DNA of 64,000 bases from assembly GCA_021155205.1 (NCBI GenBank), contig JAJNPS010000010.1, positions 1 through 64,000 of the forward strand, given 5' to 3'. A model generated the notes under the pieces. That model did no database searches and was not told where the DNA came from. It worked only from the letters and a program-made list of their open reading frames with translations. Made by a program: the position numbers and the translations under genes. Of this stretch, positions 15,980 to 25,130 are shown piece by piece (position 1 is the first letter of the stretch; every line of letters begins with the position of its first letter). Source of the DNA: Rhodobacterales bacterium. GTDB lineage: Bacteria > Pseudomonadota > Alphaproteobacteria > Rhodobacterales > Rhodobacteraceae.

Positions 15980-16756
15980 TCACATCGCCGTCCAGCCGCC
16001 ATCGACCGACAAGGCCGTGCCCGTCACCTGGTCGGCCGCCGAACTGCACAGATACAGGACTGTGCCCCCGATCTGTTCAACCGTCGCAAACTGCTTGCTG
16101 GGCTGGCGATCCAGAAGAACCTCGCGGATCACCGTCTCGCGGTCCATCTTGTGAACCTTCATCTGCTCGGGGATCTGCGATTCGACCAGGGGGGTCAGCA
16201 CATAGCCGGGGCAGATCGCGTTGCAGGTGATCCCCTGCCCCGCCGTTTCCAGCGCCACGGTCTTGGACAGGCCGACGATCCCATGCTTGGCCGATACATA
16301 GGCCGACTTGAACGGCGATGCCCGCAACCCGTGCGCCGAGGCGATGTTGACGATGCGCCCCCACCCCGTCTTGCGCATTCCGGGCAGCGCCGCCGCCGTG
16401 GTGTGGAATGCCGAGGTCAGGTTTATCGCGATGATCTGGTCCCATTTTTCGACCGGAAAATCCTCGATCGGCGACACGAACTGGATGCCGGCGTTGTTGA
16501 CCAGGATGTCGCACCCCCCTGCCTTGCCGATCAGCGCCCGGCACTCCGCGCCACTCGACATGTCGGCGGCGATGTAGGTGACGGCCACCTTGTACTTTTT
16601 GGCCAGCGATGCCGCCAGGACATGATCCTCGGCGCGGTCGGTAAAGCTGTTCAGGACGACCGCAGCCCCCGCCGCCGCCAGCGCCTCGGCCACGCCCAGC
16701 CCGATACCGGAATTCGATCCCGTGACGATCGCGCGCCTGCCTTTGAGTTCCATCAT
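15980..16756 (-). CDS. bdhA: D-3-hydroxybutyrate dehydrogenase
   Basis: This short-chain dehydrogenase (258 residues) interconverts 3-hydroxybutyrate and acetoacetate with NAD, in polyhydroxybutyrate breakdown. The cofactor motif TGSNSGIG is at 12-19, NNAG at 87-90, and the catalytic Ser140, Tyr153 and Lys157 are in place. The C-terminal region VIREVLLDRQPSKQFATVEQ separates 3-hydroxybutyrate dehydrogenases from other family members. It is the first gene of a pair with the patatin gene. Two start ATGs are adjacent. Its upstream region carries a TGC-rich dyad and a promoter-terminator unit. Confidence 0.93.
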   Translation of the reverse strand: MMELKGRRAIVTGSNSGIGLGVAEALAAAGAAVVLNSFTDRAEDHVLAASLAKKYKVAVTYIAADMSSGAECRALIGKAGGCDILVNNAGIQFVSPIEDFPVEKWDQIIAINLTSAFHTTAAALPGMRKTGWGRIVNIASAHGLRASPFKSAYVSAKHGIVGLSKTVALETAGQGITCNAICPGYVLTPLVESQIPEQMKVHKMDRETVIREVLLDRQPSKQFATVEQIGGTVLYLCSSAADQVTGTALSVDGGWTAM

Positions 16757-16776
16757 CGCACCTGTTCCTGTTCCTG

Positions 16777-16808
16777 TTGCAGTTGCAGCCTACATGCTGC
16801 ATCTGCAA
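16777..16808. promoter_or_regulatory. TGC-rich double dyad upstream of bdhA
   Basis: TTGCAGTTGCAG (16777-16788) and CTGCATCTGCAA (16797-16808) are near-perfect inverted copies (11 of 12) across an 8-base centre, each of the form YTGC-N4-GCAR on the minus strand. The dyad lies 20-52 bases before the bdhA start. PhaR, the polyhydroxybutyrate repressor of Paracoccus and Rhodobacter, is known to bind TGC-rich sites of the CTGC-N-GCAG kind, so PhaR is a plausible ligand. This is inference. Confidence 0.5.
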
Positions 16809-16835
16809 AAGTCACCGGAACATGGTCGTGATGAC

Positions 16836-16910
16836 AAAAAAACGCCGGCACAAGGCCGGCGTCGAGTTATTGAGGCAGGTTTCATACAGGCAAGAAACCT
16901 ATCGAGCAGT
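16836..16910 (-). ncRNA. Candidate small RNA or bdhA attenuator with its own promoter and terminator
   Basis: On the minus strand, a promoter at 16917-16945 is followed by about 75 bases with no open frame and then a classic intrinsic terminator: ACGCCGGC and GCCGGCGT (16842-16862) form an 8-bp stem and are followed by seven T. Upstream of it AGGTTTC and GAAACCT form a second perfect 7-bp hairpin. The transcript would end 80 bases before bdhA, so it may be an independent small RNA, or a terminated leader that controls read-through into bdhA. No known family was recognised. Confidence 0.55.
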
Positions 16911-16916
16911 AGGCAT

Positions 16917-16945
16917 GTTATAGCCCTACGTGCCTGCGGGGCCAA
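16917..16945 (-). promoter_or_regulatory. Sigma-70-type promoter facing the terminator at 16836-16862
   Basis: Read on the minus strand, TTGGCC (16945-16940) and TATAAC (16922-16917) are separated by exactly 17 bases. Start of transcription is expected near 16910. No coding sequence lies between it and the terminator. Confidence 0.5.
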
Positions 16946-17019
16946 GTTAAAAGTTTGAAAAGGCCAAGTCGCCGGCATAGGCTTTGCCGATCCGTCCGCG
17001 ACGAAGAAAGGTCCCCGAA

Positions 17020-18834
17020 ATGATGCTTTGCCTGACCCGTCGGCTTTGCAGTGCCGCCGCTGTTGTTGTCCTGATCGGCGCGGGCTCCGCTGCCATTTCG
17101 GAGCCGACATATGGCATAGCTATGTATGGCGACCCTGCCCTCCCCCCGGATTTTGTGTCCCTGCCCTATGCCAATCCCGACGCGCCCAAGGGCGGCGAGA
17201 TCCGGTTCGGCGAGTCTGGCACCTTTGACAGCCTGAACCCGTTCATCGTCAAGGGACAGGCTGCGGCGGGGGTGTCGCTCCTGACGGTCGAGACGCTGAT
17301 GGGGCGGTCCTATGACGAACCCTTCTCGCTTTACGGGGTTCTGGCCGAATCGATCAGCACCGACGATTCGCGCAGCTACGTCGAATTTACCCTTCGTGAG
17401 GGCGCGAAATTCTCGGACGGCAGTCCGGTCACGCCCGAAGACGTGCTGTGGTCGTTCGAGAAACTGGGGACCGAGGGCAATCCCCGCTATGCCGCCGCGT
17501 GGAAGAAGATCGCTACGGCGGAACAGACTGGCGAGCGTTCGGTCAGGTTCACCTTCAATGTCGCCGACCGCGAACTGCCGCTGATCCTGGGCCTGCGACC
17601 GATCCTGAAAAAGGCACAGTGGGAGGGCAAGGATTTCACCGCCAGCAGTCTGGAGCCTGTCATCGGGTCCGGTCCCTATGTCGTCGACAAGATGGAGGCG
17701 GGCAGATACATCACCTACCGGAAAAACCCCGACTGGTGGGCCAGGGATCTGCCTTTTTATCGTGGCCAGCACAATTTCGACACCGTGCGCTATGACTATT
17801 TCGGCGATGGCGGCGTGGTATTCGAGGCCTTCAAGGCAGGCGCCATCACCACCTATCGCGAAGGCAACGCGGCCAAATGGCTGTCGAACTATGACTTTCC
17901 CGCCGTTGTCTCGGGCGATGTCGTCAAGTCCGAGATTCCGCACCGGCGCCCGTCGGGCATCGACGGCTTCGTGTTCAACACCCGCAAGCCGATCTTTGCC
18001 GACTGGCGCGTGCGCGAGGCGCTGATCCAGGCGTTCAACTTCGAACTTGTCAACACCACCATCACCGGCGGCACACAACCGCGCATCACATCCTATTTCG
18101 GCAATTCCATTCTGGGCTTGACCCCCGGCGCGCCGGCCGAGGGCCGGGTCCGGGACCTTCTGGAACCGTTCAGGGCCGAGCTTCTGCCGGGCGCACTGGA
18201 GGGCTATGCGTTCCCGGTATCCGACGGCACCGAGGCCAACCGCGCGGGCCTGCGCAAAGCGACGCGCCTGATGGAGGAGGCGGGCTGGACCGTGCAGGAC
18301 GGCGTGATGAAGGATGCCTCGGGCACCTCGTTTGCCTTTGAAATCCTGCTGGCGACGGGCGCGGATGAAAAGATTTCCATCGCCAACATCTATGTCGAGG
18401 CGCTGAAGCGGCTTGGCATCGCCGCCACCGTCACCACGGTGGACTCTGCCCAGTACAAGGAACGCACCACCAATTACGATTTCGACATGGTCGACTATAT
18501 CCGATCGCTGTCGCTGTCGCCCGGCAACGAACAGACACTTTATTGGGGGTCGGCGGGGGTGACGGAACCCGGAACCCGCAACTGGATGGGCATGAACGCG
18601 CCCGCCGCCGAGGCGATGATCGCAAAGATGGTCGCATCCCCCGACCAGACCGAATTTGTCGCAGCCACGCAGGCGCTGGACCGCATCCTGACCACGGGGC
18701 GCTATGTCATTCCGTTCTGGTATGCCGAAAAGTCCCGGATCGCGCATCGCAAGGAGCTGCGATACCCCGAAAAACTGCCGCTATATGGTGACTGGCTTGG
18801 CTTTCAGCCCGAGGTGTGGTGGTATCAGGACTGA
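17020..18834 (+). CDS. ABC transporter substrate-binding protein, peptide/YejA type
   Basis: The 604-residue protein has a signal peptide (hydrophobic stretch AAAVVVLIGAGSAA, cleavage near ISEPTYG) and the SBP family 5 fold. The motif GGEIRFGESGTFDSLNPF and the C-terminal RYVIPFWYAEKSRIAHRK resemble YejA, the periplasmic binder of a peptide importer. No permease or ATPase gene follows, so it must work with a transporter encoded elsewhere or bind a different ligand. Two ATGs (17020, 17023) follow an AAGAAAGG site. Confidence 0.85.
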   Translation: MMLCLTRRLCSAAAVVVLIGAGSAAISEPTYGIAMYGDPALPPDFVSLPYANPDAPKGGEIRFGESGTFDSLNPFIVKGQAAAGVSLLTVETLMGRSYDEPFSLYGVLAESISTDDSRSYVEFTLREGAKFSDGSPVTPEDVLWSFEKLGTEGNPRYAAAWKKIATAEQTGERSVRFTFNVADRELPLILGLRPILKKAQWEGKDFTASSLEPVIGSGPYVVDKMEAGRYITYRKNPDWWARDLPFYRGQHNFDTVRYDYFGDGGVVFEAFKAGAITTYREGNAAKWLSNYDFPAVVSGDVVKSEIPHRRPSGIDGFVFNTRKPIFADWRVREALIQAFNFELVNTTITGGTQPRITSYFGNSILGLTPGAPAEGRVRDLLEPFRAELLPGALEGYAFPVSDGTEANRAGLRKATRLMEEAGWTVQDGVMKDASGTSFAFEILLATGADEKISIANIYVEALKRLGIAATVTTVDSAQYKERTTNYDFDMVDYIRSLSLSPGNEQTLYWGSAGVTEPGTRNWMGMNAPAAEAMIAKMVASPDQTEFVAATQALDRILTTGRYVIPFWYAEKSRIAHRKELRYPEKLPLYGDWLGFQPEVWWYQD

Positions 18835-18856
18835 AAGACGACCTTTGGGGATACGC

Positions 18857-18973
18857 ATGGCACGCACGATCATCCTGATATTGGCACTGACCGCACTGGC
18901 AGGCTGCAACACGATTGCAGGCGTTGGCGAGGATGTCAGCGCCGGGGCGCGAAAGGTTCAGAACACGTTCTGA
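18857..18973 (+). CDS. Entericidin-like small lipoprotein
   Basis: This 38-residue protein has a lipoprotein signal (TIILILALTALAGC) with lipobox LAGC and a short mature part NTIAGVGEDVSAGARKVQ, which matches entericidin A/B family peptides (NTxxGxGxDxxxxGxxI). Such small membrane lipoproteins are linked to stationary-phase or envelope stress in other bacteria; the role here is unknown. It lies 22 bases after the substrate-binding protein gene. The 195 bases that follow (18974-19168) hold nothing I can identify. Confidence 0.85.
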   Translation: MARTIILILALTALAGCNTIAGVGEDVSAGARKVQNTF

Positions 18974-19168
18974 CACGGGCGCGCGTCAGGTCGGCGGCGC
19001 CCTGGTCACTTCGGCATCTGAGGTTGGTGCCCCTGGTGCCAACGTCATGCGAACGCGGCGCTGTCGGCAACTGCGGGGATTGGCCGGGTTGCGGCAAAAC
19101 CACCCTTGCCCCCGCACGCGATCTTTGCAAGCTGGCGCGACCACGCCATTTGCCCCGGGGACCCGCGC

Positions 19169-19807
19169 ATGATCCGCCTCGACATCTTTTCCGACCCGGT
19201 CTGCCCCTGGTGCCTGATCGGCAAGGCGCATCTGGACCGTGCGCTGGAGGGCTCCCCCGGCCATCCCTTTGCGATTGCCTGGCATCCGTTCCAGCTGAAC
19301 CCCGAGATGCCGGTCGAAGGGGTGGACCGTGCGACCTATCTTGAGGCGAAGTTCGGCGGGCGGGACAAGGCGCAGCGCGCCTATGCCCAGGTCGAGGCGG
19401 CGGCGTTGCAGGCGGGGATCGAACTCGACGTGGCCTCGGTGCCTTTTGCCTCGAACACACTGGACGCGCACCGGATGATCCACTGGGCCGGGATCGAGGG
19501 ACGGCAGTCGGCGATGGTCAGCGCGCTTTTCCGCGCTTATTGGAAGCAACAGCGCAACATTGCGGATCATGACACCCTTGCCGACATCGCGGGCGAGGTC
19601 GGCCTTGACCGCGATGCCATGGCGCGGCTTCTGGCCAGCGATGCCGACCGTGAGGACATTCTTGCGCGGGACCTCGACGCGCGCCGCAAGGGCGTCACGG
19701 CGGTGCCGACCTTCCTGATCGCTCAGCAATATGTCGTCTCGGGCGCGCAACCGCCGGAATTCTGGGGACGGGTGATCAGCGAACTGGGCGAAAAGGCACA
19801 GGGATGA
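19169..19807 (+). CDS. DsbA-family (FrnE-like) thiol oxidoreductase
   Basis: The 212-residue protein is a thioredoxin-fold DsbA-type enzyme without a signal peptide. The active site is CPWC (12-15) in FSDPVCPWCLIGK, and the cis-proline region is VTAVPTFLI. FrnE-like proteins are cytoplasmic thiol-disulphide or isomerase-like enzymes of uncertain substrate. It starts with ATG at 19169 and overlaps the following MFS gene by 4 bases, so the two are coupled. Confidence 0.88.
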   Translation: MIRLDIFSDPVCPWCLIGKAHLDRALEGSPGHPFAIAWHPFQLNPEMPVEGVDRATYLEAKFGGRDKAQRAYAQVEAAALQAGIELDVASVPFASNTLDAHRMIHWAGIEGRQSAMVSALFRAYWKQQRNIADHDTLADIAGEVGLDRDAMARLLASDADREDILARDLDARRKGVTAVPTFLIAQQYVVSGAQPPEFWGRVISELGEKAQG

Positions 19808-21003
19808 AAACGCCGTCCCAGGCGGAATTCATCGCCATGATGGCGATGCTGTTTGCCACAATCGCGCTGTCCATTGACGCCATGCTGCCCGCCCTGCCCG
19901 CAATTGCGGCGGAACTGTCGCCGGGCGACACGAACCGCGCGCTGCTGGTGGTGTCCAGCTTTTTCCTCGGGATGGGACTGGGGACATTCGTTGCGGGGCC
20001 GGTTTCGGATGCGTTCGGACGCAAGCCGGTGATCCTGGCTTGCGCAGTCATCTATGCAGCCGCGACGGTGCTGTCCTATTTTGCGCCCAGCCTGGAACTG
20101 CTGCTGATCGCGCGCATCCTGCAGGGTGTCGGCGCCGCGGCCCCGCGTGTTGTCGGCATGGCGATGATCCGCGATCTTTTCAAGGGGCGCGAGATGGCGC
20201 GGATCGTGTCCTTTGTGATGACCATCTTCATGATCATGCCCGCGGTGGCCCCGCTGGTTGGTCAGGGCATCCTGCTTGCGGGCGGCAATTGGCGCACGAT
20301 CTTTGCGGCACTTCTGGTCTTTGGCGTCGCATCGACTGTCTGGATCACTCTGCGCCAGCCCGAGACGCTTGGCCCTGACACGCGCCGCCCCTTGCAACCG
20401 GCATTGCTGTGGCGGGCGTTCAAGGACATGGCGCGCAACCGGATCGCCGTGATCTCGACGCTGTGCCAGACGCTGGGATCGGCATCCCTGCTGTCCACCG
20501 TCTCGTCCCAGCAGGCGATCTTTGAGCAGCGCTTTGACCGCGTGGCGACCTTTCCCTTGTGGTTCGGGTTCATCGCCCTGTGTGCGGCCAGCGGCAGTCT
20601 GCTCAATTCCCGCGTGGTGATGCGGCTGGGCATGCGGTCGGTGATCACCACCAGCTACATCGCGCAGGTCATCCTGACGCTTGCGATCCTGGGCCTGGAT
20701 GCGACGGGGTTGATGCCGGCAGCACTGGTGTTTCCGGCACATGTCCTGTGGTCGGTCAGCGTCTTTGCGATGATGGGTCTGACGCAAGGCAACCTCAGCG
20801 CCATGGCGATGGAACATCTGGGCCATATCGCAGGCTTTGCCGCCTCCATCATGGTGGCGATTTCCACCGTGGCGGCGGCAATGCTGGCGGCCCCCGTCGG
20901 GCTTGCCTTTGACGGCACGCAGATCCCGCTGATGGTGGCGGTTGCGGCCTTTTCCAGCATCGCGCTTGGCCTGATGCTGACGGTCAGGGAAAGCACGGCC
21001 TAG
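19804..21003 (+). CDS. MFS drug efflux transporter, Bcr/CflA type
   Basis: This 399-residue, roughly 12-helix protein shows Bcr/CflA features: the start EFIAMMAMLFATIALSIDAM, the motif GPVSDAFGRKPVIL in the first cytoplasmic loop, and the helix-5 stretch RVVGMAMIRDLF. The family exports drugs such as bicyclomycin or sulphonamides by proton antiport. It is translationally coupled to the DsbA-type gene upstream. It converges with mfd, and the two stop codons overlap in the sequence CTAG region at 21000-21003. Confidence 0.9.
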   Translation: MKTPSQAEFIAMMAMLFATIALSIDAMLPALPAIAAELSPGDTNRALLVVSSFFLGMGLGTFVAGPVSDAFGRKPVILACAVIYAAATVLSYFAPSLELLLIARILQGVGAAAPRVVGMAMIRDLFKGREMARIVSFVMTIFMIMPAVAPLVGQGILLAGGNWRTIFAALLVFGVASTVWITLRQPETLGPDTRRPLQPALLWRAFKDMARNRIAVISTLCQTLGSASLLSTVSSQQAIFEQRFDRVATFPLWFGFIALCAASGSLLNSRVVMRLGMRSVITTSYIAQVILTLAILGLDATGLMPAALVFPAHVLWSVSVFAMMGLTQGNLSAMAMEHLGHIAGFAASIMVAISTVAAAMLAAPVGLAFDGTQIPLMVAVAAFSSIALGLMLTVRESTA

Positions 21004-24000
21004 GTTGCGGCTTTCGCCGCCTCGGCCAGATCGCGGGCGATGTTGAAGGCGCCCTTGATGCGGTCGCCTTCGGACTTCATCTCGCCCTGCAGCACGATCT
21101 TGTTGCCCTTGACCTGCGCGCCGTTGCCTTGCGCCTTGAGGAAGGTCACAAGGCCAGCCGGATTGGCGAACTTGTCGTTGTGGAACTGGACGGTGGCGCC
21201 CTTTGGCCCGGCGTCCAGCCGCGCGATCCCAGCCCGTTTGCACATCGCCTTGATGCGGACGATCAGCATCAGCGTGTTGACCTCGCGCGGGACAGGGCCG
21301 AACCGGTCGATCAGTTCGGCGGCGAAGCCTTCAAGTTCGACCTTGGTTCCCAAGGATGACAGGCGGCGATACAGCCCCAGGCGCACGTCCAGATCGACCA
21401 CATAGCTTTCCGGGATCATCACGGGGACGCCGAGGTTGATCGTCGGGCTCCAGTCATCATCGACCGAAGCAAGCCCCTGCAACTCACCCGACTTGATCTT
21501 GGCAATCGTCTCTTCCAGCATCTGCTGGTACAACTCGTAGCCGACTTCCCTTATGTGACCCGACTGTTCCTCGCCCAGAAGGTTCCCAGCCCCGCGCAGG
21601 TCAAGGTCGTGGGAGGCAAGGTTGAACCCCGCCCCAAGGCTGTCGAAACTGGCCAGGAGGCGCAGTCGCTTGGTCGCCTGCGGGGTCAGGGGCGCGCGGG
21701 GTTTGGTCGTGAGGTAGGCATAGGCGCGGGTCTTGGACCGCCCCACCCTGCCCCGGATCTGGTAAAGCTGCGCCAGGCCAAACATGTCGGCGCGGTGGAC
21801 GATCAGGGTGTTGGCGGTCGGGATATCAAGGCCCGATTCCACGATGGTCGTGGCCAGCAGCACATCATACTTGCCGTCGTAGAACTGGTTCATCCGGTCA
21901 TCGAGGTCGCCTGCCGCCAATTGCCCATGGGCAATCGCATAGGTGACTTCGGGGACATGGTTCTTGAGGAAATCCTCGATCTCGTGCAGGTCGGAAATGC
22001 GCGGCACCACATAGAACGACTGCCCGCCGCGATAATGTTCGCGCAGCAGGGCCTCGCGGATGGTAACGGTGTCGAACTCGCTGACATAGGTGCGGATGGC
22101 CAGTCGGTCGACGGGGGGTGTGGCGATGATCGACAGATCCCGCACGCCGGTCAGCGACAGTTGCAGGGTGCGCGGGATGGGCGTCGCGGTCAGCGTCAGG
22201 ACGTGCACCTCGGACCGCATTTCCTTGAGCCGTTCCTTGTGGGTGACGCCGAAATGCTGCTCCTCGTCGATCACCAGGAGGCCAAGGGTCTTGAACCGCA
22301 CCGCCTTGGCCAGCAACGCATGCGTGCCGACGACAATGTCCACGCGCCCCTCGGCCATCATCGCGCGCGTCTCGTTGGCGTCCCTGGCGCTGACAAAGCG
22401 CGACAAGGGCCGGACCGTGATCGGAAACCCCCGGAACCGTTCGGCAAAACTGCGATAGTGCTGGCGCGCCAGCAGCGTCGTGGGGCAGATCACCGCGACC
22501 TGCATCCCCGACAACGCCGCGACGAACGCCGCGCGCATCGCCACCTCGGTCTTGCCGAACCCCACATCGCCGACGATCAGCCGGTCCATGGGGCTGCCTT
22601 TTTCCAGGTCGGCCACCACATCGGCGATGGCGTTCAACTGGTCATCCGTTTCCTGATACGGGAACCGCGCCGCAAACGCCTCCCAGATCGAATGCGGGGC
22701 CTCAAGGATCGGCGCGTGGCGCAAGGCGCGCTCGGCCGCGATCCGCATCAGGCGATCTGCAATCTCGCGGATGCGCTGTTTAAGCTTGGCCTTCTTGGCC
22801 TGCCACGCCCCGCCGCCCAGACGGTCGAGCAGACCTTCCTCATGGCCGTACCGCGACAGAAGTTCGATGTTCTCGACCGGCAGGTACAGTTTCGCGTTCT
22901 CGGCATATTCAAGCGCCACGCAGGCATGCGGTGCGCCCAGGGCTGTGATCGTCTCCAGCCCCAGATAGCGCCCGACGCCGTGTTCGACATGCACCACCAG
23001 ATCGCCTGGTGTCAGGGTGTCGACCTCGCGCAGGAAGTTGTCGGCCTTGCGCTTGCGGCGCGGGCGGCCGACCAGCCGTTCGCCCAAGACGTCCTGTTCC
23101 GAGATGACGGCAAGGCCGGGGGCCACGAACCCCGCCTCCAGCCCCCAGACCATCAAGTAAAGGTCCCCCTTGCCGTCGGGGATGTCGCGGAAGTCCTTGG
23201 CGAGTTTCACTGCCGAGATGCCCTGATCGGCAAGCAACCCTTTCAACCGGTCACGCGCACCATCGGACCATGAGGCAATGACAACTTGCCGATGCTTCAA
23301 CAAGACCTTCAAATGATCTGCCAAAGCTTCGAAAAGGTTGACATTTTCCTGTTGGCGTTCTGGCGCAAAATTGCGGCCTGCGCGGCCTTGGGCGTCGAGC
23401 ACCCCCGGCCCCGGCGCCTGCGGATTGGGCGACAGCTGCACGACACGGTGATCGGCAAGGGCCGCTTCCCACGCCGCGTCGTCCAGATAGAGCAACCCCG
23501 GCGCAGCAGGCTTGTAGACGGAATCCATCCGCCCCTTTTGCCCCATCGCCTCGCGGCGGGCATCGTACTGGTCCTCGATCCCCTCCCAGCGCGACAGGCG
23601 CATGGCCGTCACCTGGTCGTCCAGAATCACCGACGCCTCGGGCAAATAGTCAAAGATCGTCTCGAGCCGGTCGTGAAAGAACGGCAGCCAGTGTTCCATG
23701 CCCGCATGTTTGCGGCCCGCGCTGACCGCCTCGTACAGGGGATCGTCCGACCCCGCTGTGCCAAATTCGCCCCGGTAGGTCTGGCGGAACCGGGTGATCG
23801 AGGCGGGGTCCAGCAGCACCTCGGACATCGGCGCAAAGGCCACCTCGGACAGCTTTTCCACCGTGCGCTGGCTGATCGGATCGAACCGCCGCGCGCCATC
23901 AAGCTGGTCGCCGAAGAAGTCGAGGCGGATGGGTCCGCCACGACCCGGCGGGAACAGATCGACGATGCCGCCCCGGATCGCATAGTCGCCGGGTTCCGCC

Positions 24001-24449
24001 ACGGTCGAGACGGGCGAGAACCCCATCCGCGCCAGAAACGCCTTGAGATGCGCCTCGTCGACGCGCTGGCCAACGCGGGCGTGAAACGACGCCTCGCGCA
24101 GGACCGTGCGCACGGGGATACGCTGCATGGCGGCATTCAGCGTCGTCAGCAGGATATGCGGTCCCGGCACCCCCCCGCCCGCCAGCGCCGCGAGCGTGGC
24201 CATCCGGCGGGCGACGATATCGGGATTGGGCGAGATGCGGTCATAGGGCAGGCAATCCCAGGCGGGAAAGTCCAGCACCGTCGCAGTCGGTGCCAGAACC
24301 GCCAGCGCGGCGCGCATCGCCTCCATCCGCCTGTCGTCGCGCGCGACGTGGATGACCGGCCCCGACGCCTCCATCTCGCGCGCCAGCAGGCGCGCGTCGA
24401 AGCCCTCGACGGCACCGCCGAGGTGGATGCGCTTTGGGGTTGGTGTCAT
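21000..24449 (-). CDS. mfd: Transcription-repair coupling factor
   Basis: Mfd (1149 residues) removes stalled RNA polymerase at DNA lesions and recruits UvrA. An N-terminal UvrB-like module and the RNA polymerase-interacting domain (DLVVHVEHGVGRYLGLE) precede an SF2 translocase with Walker A GDVGFGKTEVA, DEEQHFG, and the TRG-like ESGLDIPTANTLIVHRAD region. The ATG at 24449 fits the family N-terminus; longer in-frame starts lack support. The 3' end overlaps the convergent MFS gene by 4 bases. Confidence 0.96.
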   Translation of the reverse strand: MTPTPKRIHLGGAVEGFDARLLAREMEASGPVIHVARDDRRMEAMRAALAVLAPTATVLDFPAWDCLPYDRISPNPDIVARRMATLAALAGGGVPGPHILLTTLNAAMQRIPVRTVLREASFHARVGQRVDEAHLKAFLARMGFSPVSTVAEPGDYAIRGGIVDLFPPGRGGPIRLDFFGDQLDGARRFDPISQRTVEKLSEVAFAPMSEVLLDPASITRFRQTYRGEFGTAGSDDPLYEAVSAGRKHAGMEHWLPFFHDRLETIFDYLPEASVILDDQVTAMRLSRWEGIEDQYDARREAMGQKGRMDSVYKPAAPGLLYLDDAAWEAALADHRVVQLSPNPQAPGPGVLDAQGRAGRNFAPERQQENVNLFEALADHLKVLLKHRQVVIASWSDGARDRLKGLLADQGISAVKLAKDFRDIPDGKGDLYLMVWGLEAGFVAPGLAVISEQDVLGERLVGRPRRKRKADNFLREVDTLTPGDLVVHVEHGVGRYLGLETITALGAPHACVALEYAENAKLYLPVENIELLSRYGHEEGLLDRLGGGAWQAKKAKLKQRIREIADRLMRIAAERALRHAPILEAPHSIWEAFAARFPYQETDDQLNAIADVVADLEKGSPMDRLIVGDVGFGKTEVAMRAAFVAALSGMQVAVICPTTLLARQHYRSFAERFRGFPITVRPLSRFVSARDANETRAMMAEGRVDIVVGTHALLAKAVRFKTLGLLVIDEEQHFGVTHKERLKEMRSEVHVLTLTATPIPRTLQLSLTGVRDLSIIATPPVDRLAIRTYVSEFDTVTIREALLREHYRGGQSFYVVPRISDLHEIEDFLKNHVPEVTYAIAHGQLAAGDLDDRMNQFYDGKYDVLLATTIVESGLDIPTANTLIVHRADMFGLAQLYQIRGRVGRSKTRAYAYLTTKPRAPLTPQATKRLRLLASFDSLGAGFNLASHDLDLRGAGNLLGEEQSGHIREVGYELYQQMLEETIAKIKSGELQGLASVDDDWSPTINLGVPVMIPESYVVDLDVRLGLYRRLSSLGTKVELEGFAAELIDRFGPVPREVNTLMLIVRIKAMCKRAGIARLDAGPKGATVQFHNDKFANPAGLVTFLKAQGNGAQVKGNKIVLQGEMKSEGDRIKGAFNIARDLAEAAKAAT

Positions 24450-24478
24450 GGTGGGGATCGGCCTGTGCTGAATGCCGG

Positions 24479-25066
24479 TCAGTTCAGGACGCCGGTCGAA
24501 AGATTCTGCCACATGCCATACATGCCGGTCACAAAGATCGCCAGCATCCCGACGCCTTGGGTTGCAAAACGGTGCCGCGAGATCATCCGGTAAAGGTCCG
24601 CCCCCGTGGCACCAGAGGCCTCGATCCGGGTCGCTGTCCGCAGCGACAAAAGGCCCACCAGCGTCAACGGCGCCGCAAAACAGAACACCGCCTGCGCGAT
24701 CTCGAAATCATAGTAGAACCCGAGGCTTGCCAGACCAGCCAGGATAAAGCTGACAAAGGCAACCGCCCAGACGCCGGATGTGCGCGCGATGTACAGAAGA
24801 CGACGCACATTGATGCCCAGGATCGTCTCGTAATCCTCGGCCGCTTGTCCGCCCTGCCGCCGCGCGCGGATAAACATGTCGTGTGGTACGCCCAGCACCC
24901 AGTGGCTGGTCGAGGACCAGATGACCGCCAGCATGATCCAGTACCAGAGGTTGGAGAAGGATCGCATGTCGATCACTTCAAAGATCTTCAGAGACAGGTC
25001 CAACGAATATCCCCCGAAACCGCCAAGCTGCCCCGCAATCGCGACTTGAGGCACGGGCATTTCCAT
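24479..25066 (-). CDS. Conserved Rhodobacterales membrane protein (often labelled component of SufBCD complex)
   Basis: The 195-residue protein has three or four membrane segments and the block FEVIDMRSFSNLWYWIMLAV then SSTSHWVLGVPHDMFIRARR, which I recall from a protein family in Rhodobacterales annotated as a component of the SufBCD complex. No evidence in the sequence links it to iron-sulphur cluster assembly, so the label should be treated with caution. The ATG at 25066 was preferred over a TTG at 25090; neither has a good ribosome-binding site. It is upstream of mfd on the same strand and divergent from hemB. Confidence 0.65.
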   Translation of the reverse strand: MEMPVPQVAIAGQLGGFGGYSLDLSLKIFEVIDMRSFSNLWYWIMLAVIWSSTSHWVLGVPHDMFIRARRQGGQAAEDYETILGINVRRLLYIARTSGVWAVAFVSFILAGLASLGFYYDFEIAQAVFCFAAPLTLVGLLSLRTATRIEASGATGADLYRMISRHRFATQGVGMLAIFVTGMYGMWQNLSTGVLN

Positions 25067-25130
25067 GGCAGGCAAGGCGTGAAACCGCAAGACCCAGCCA
25101 AGGTCTGTGCTGTCGCAGGCGGAGCCCCTG

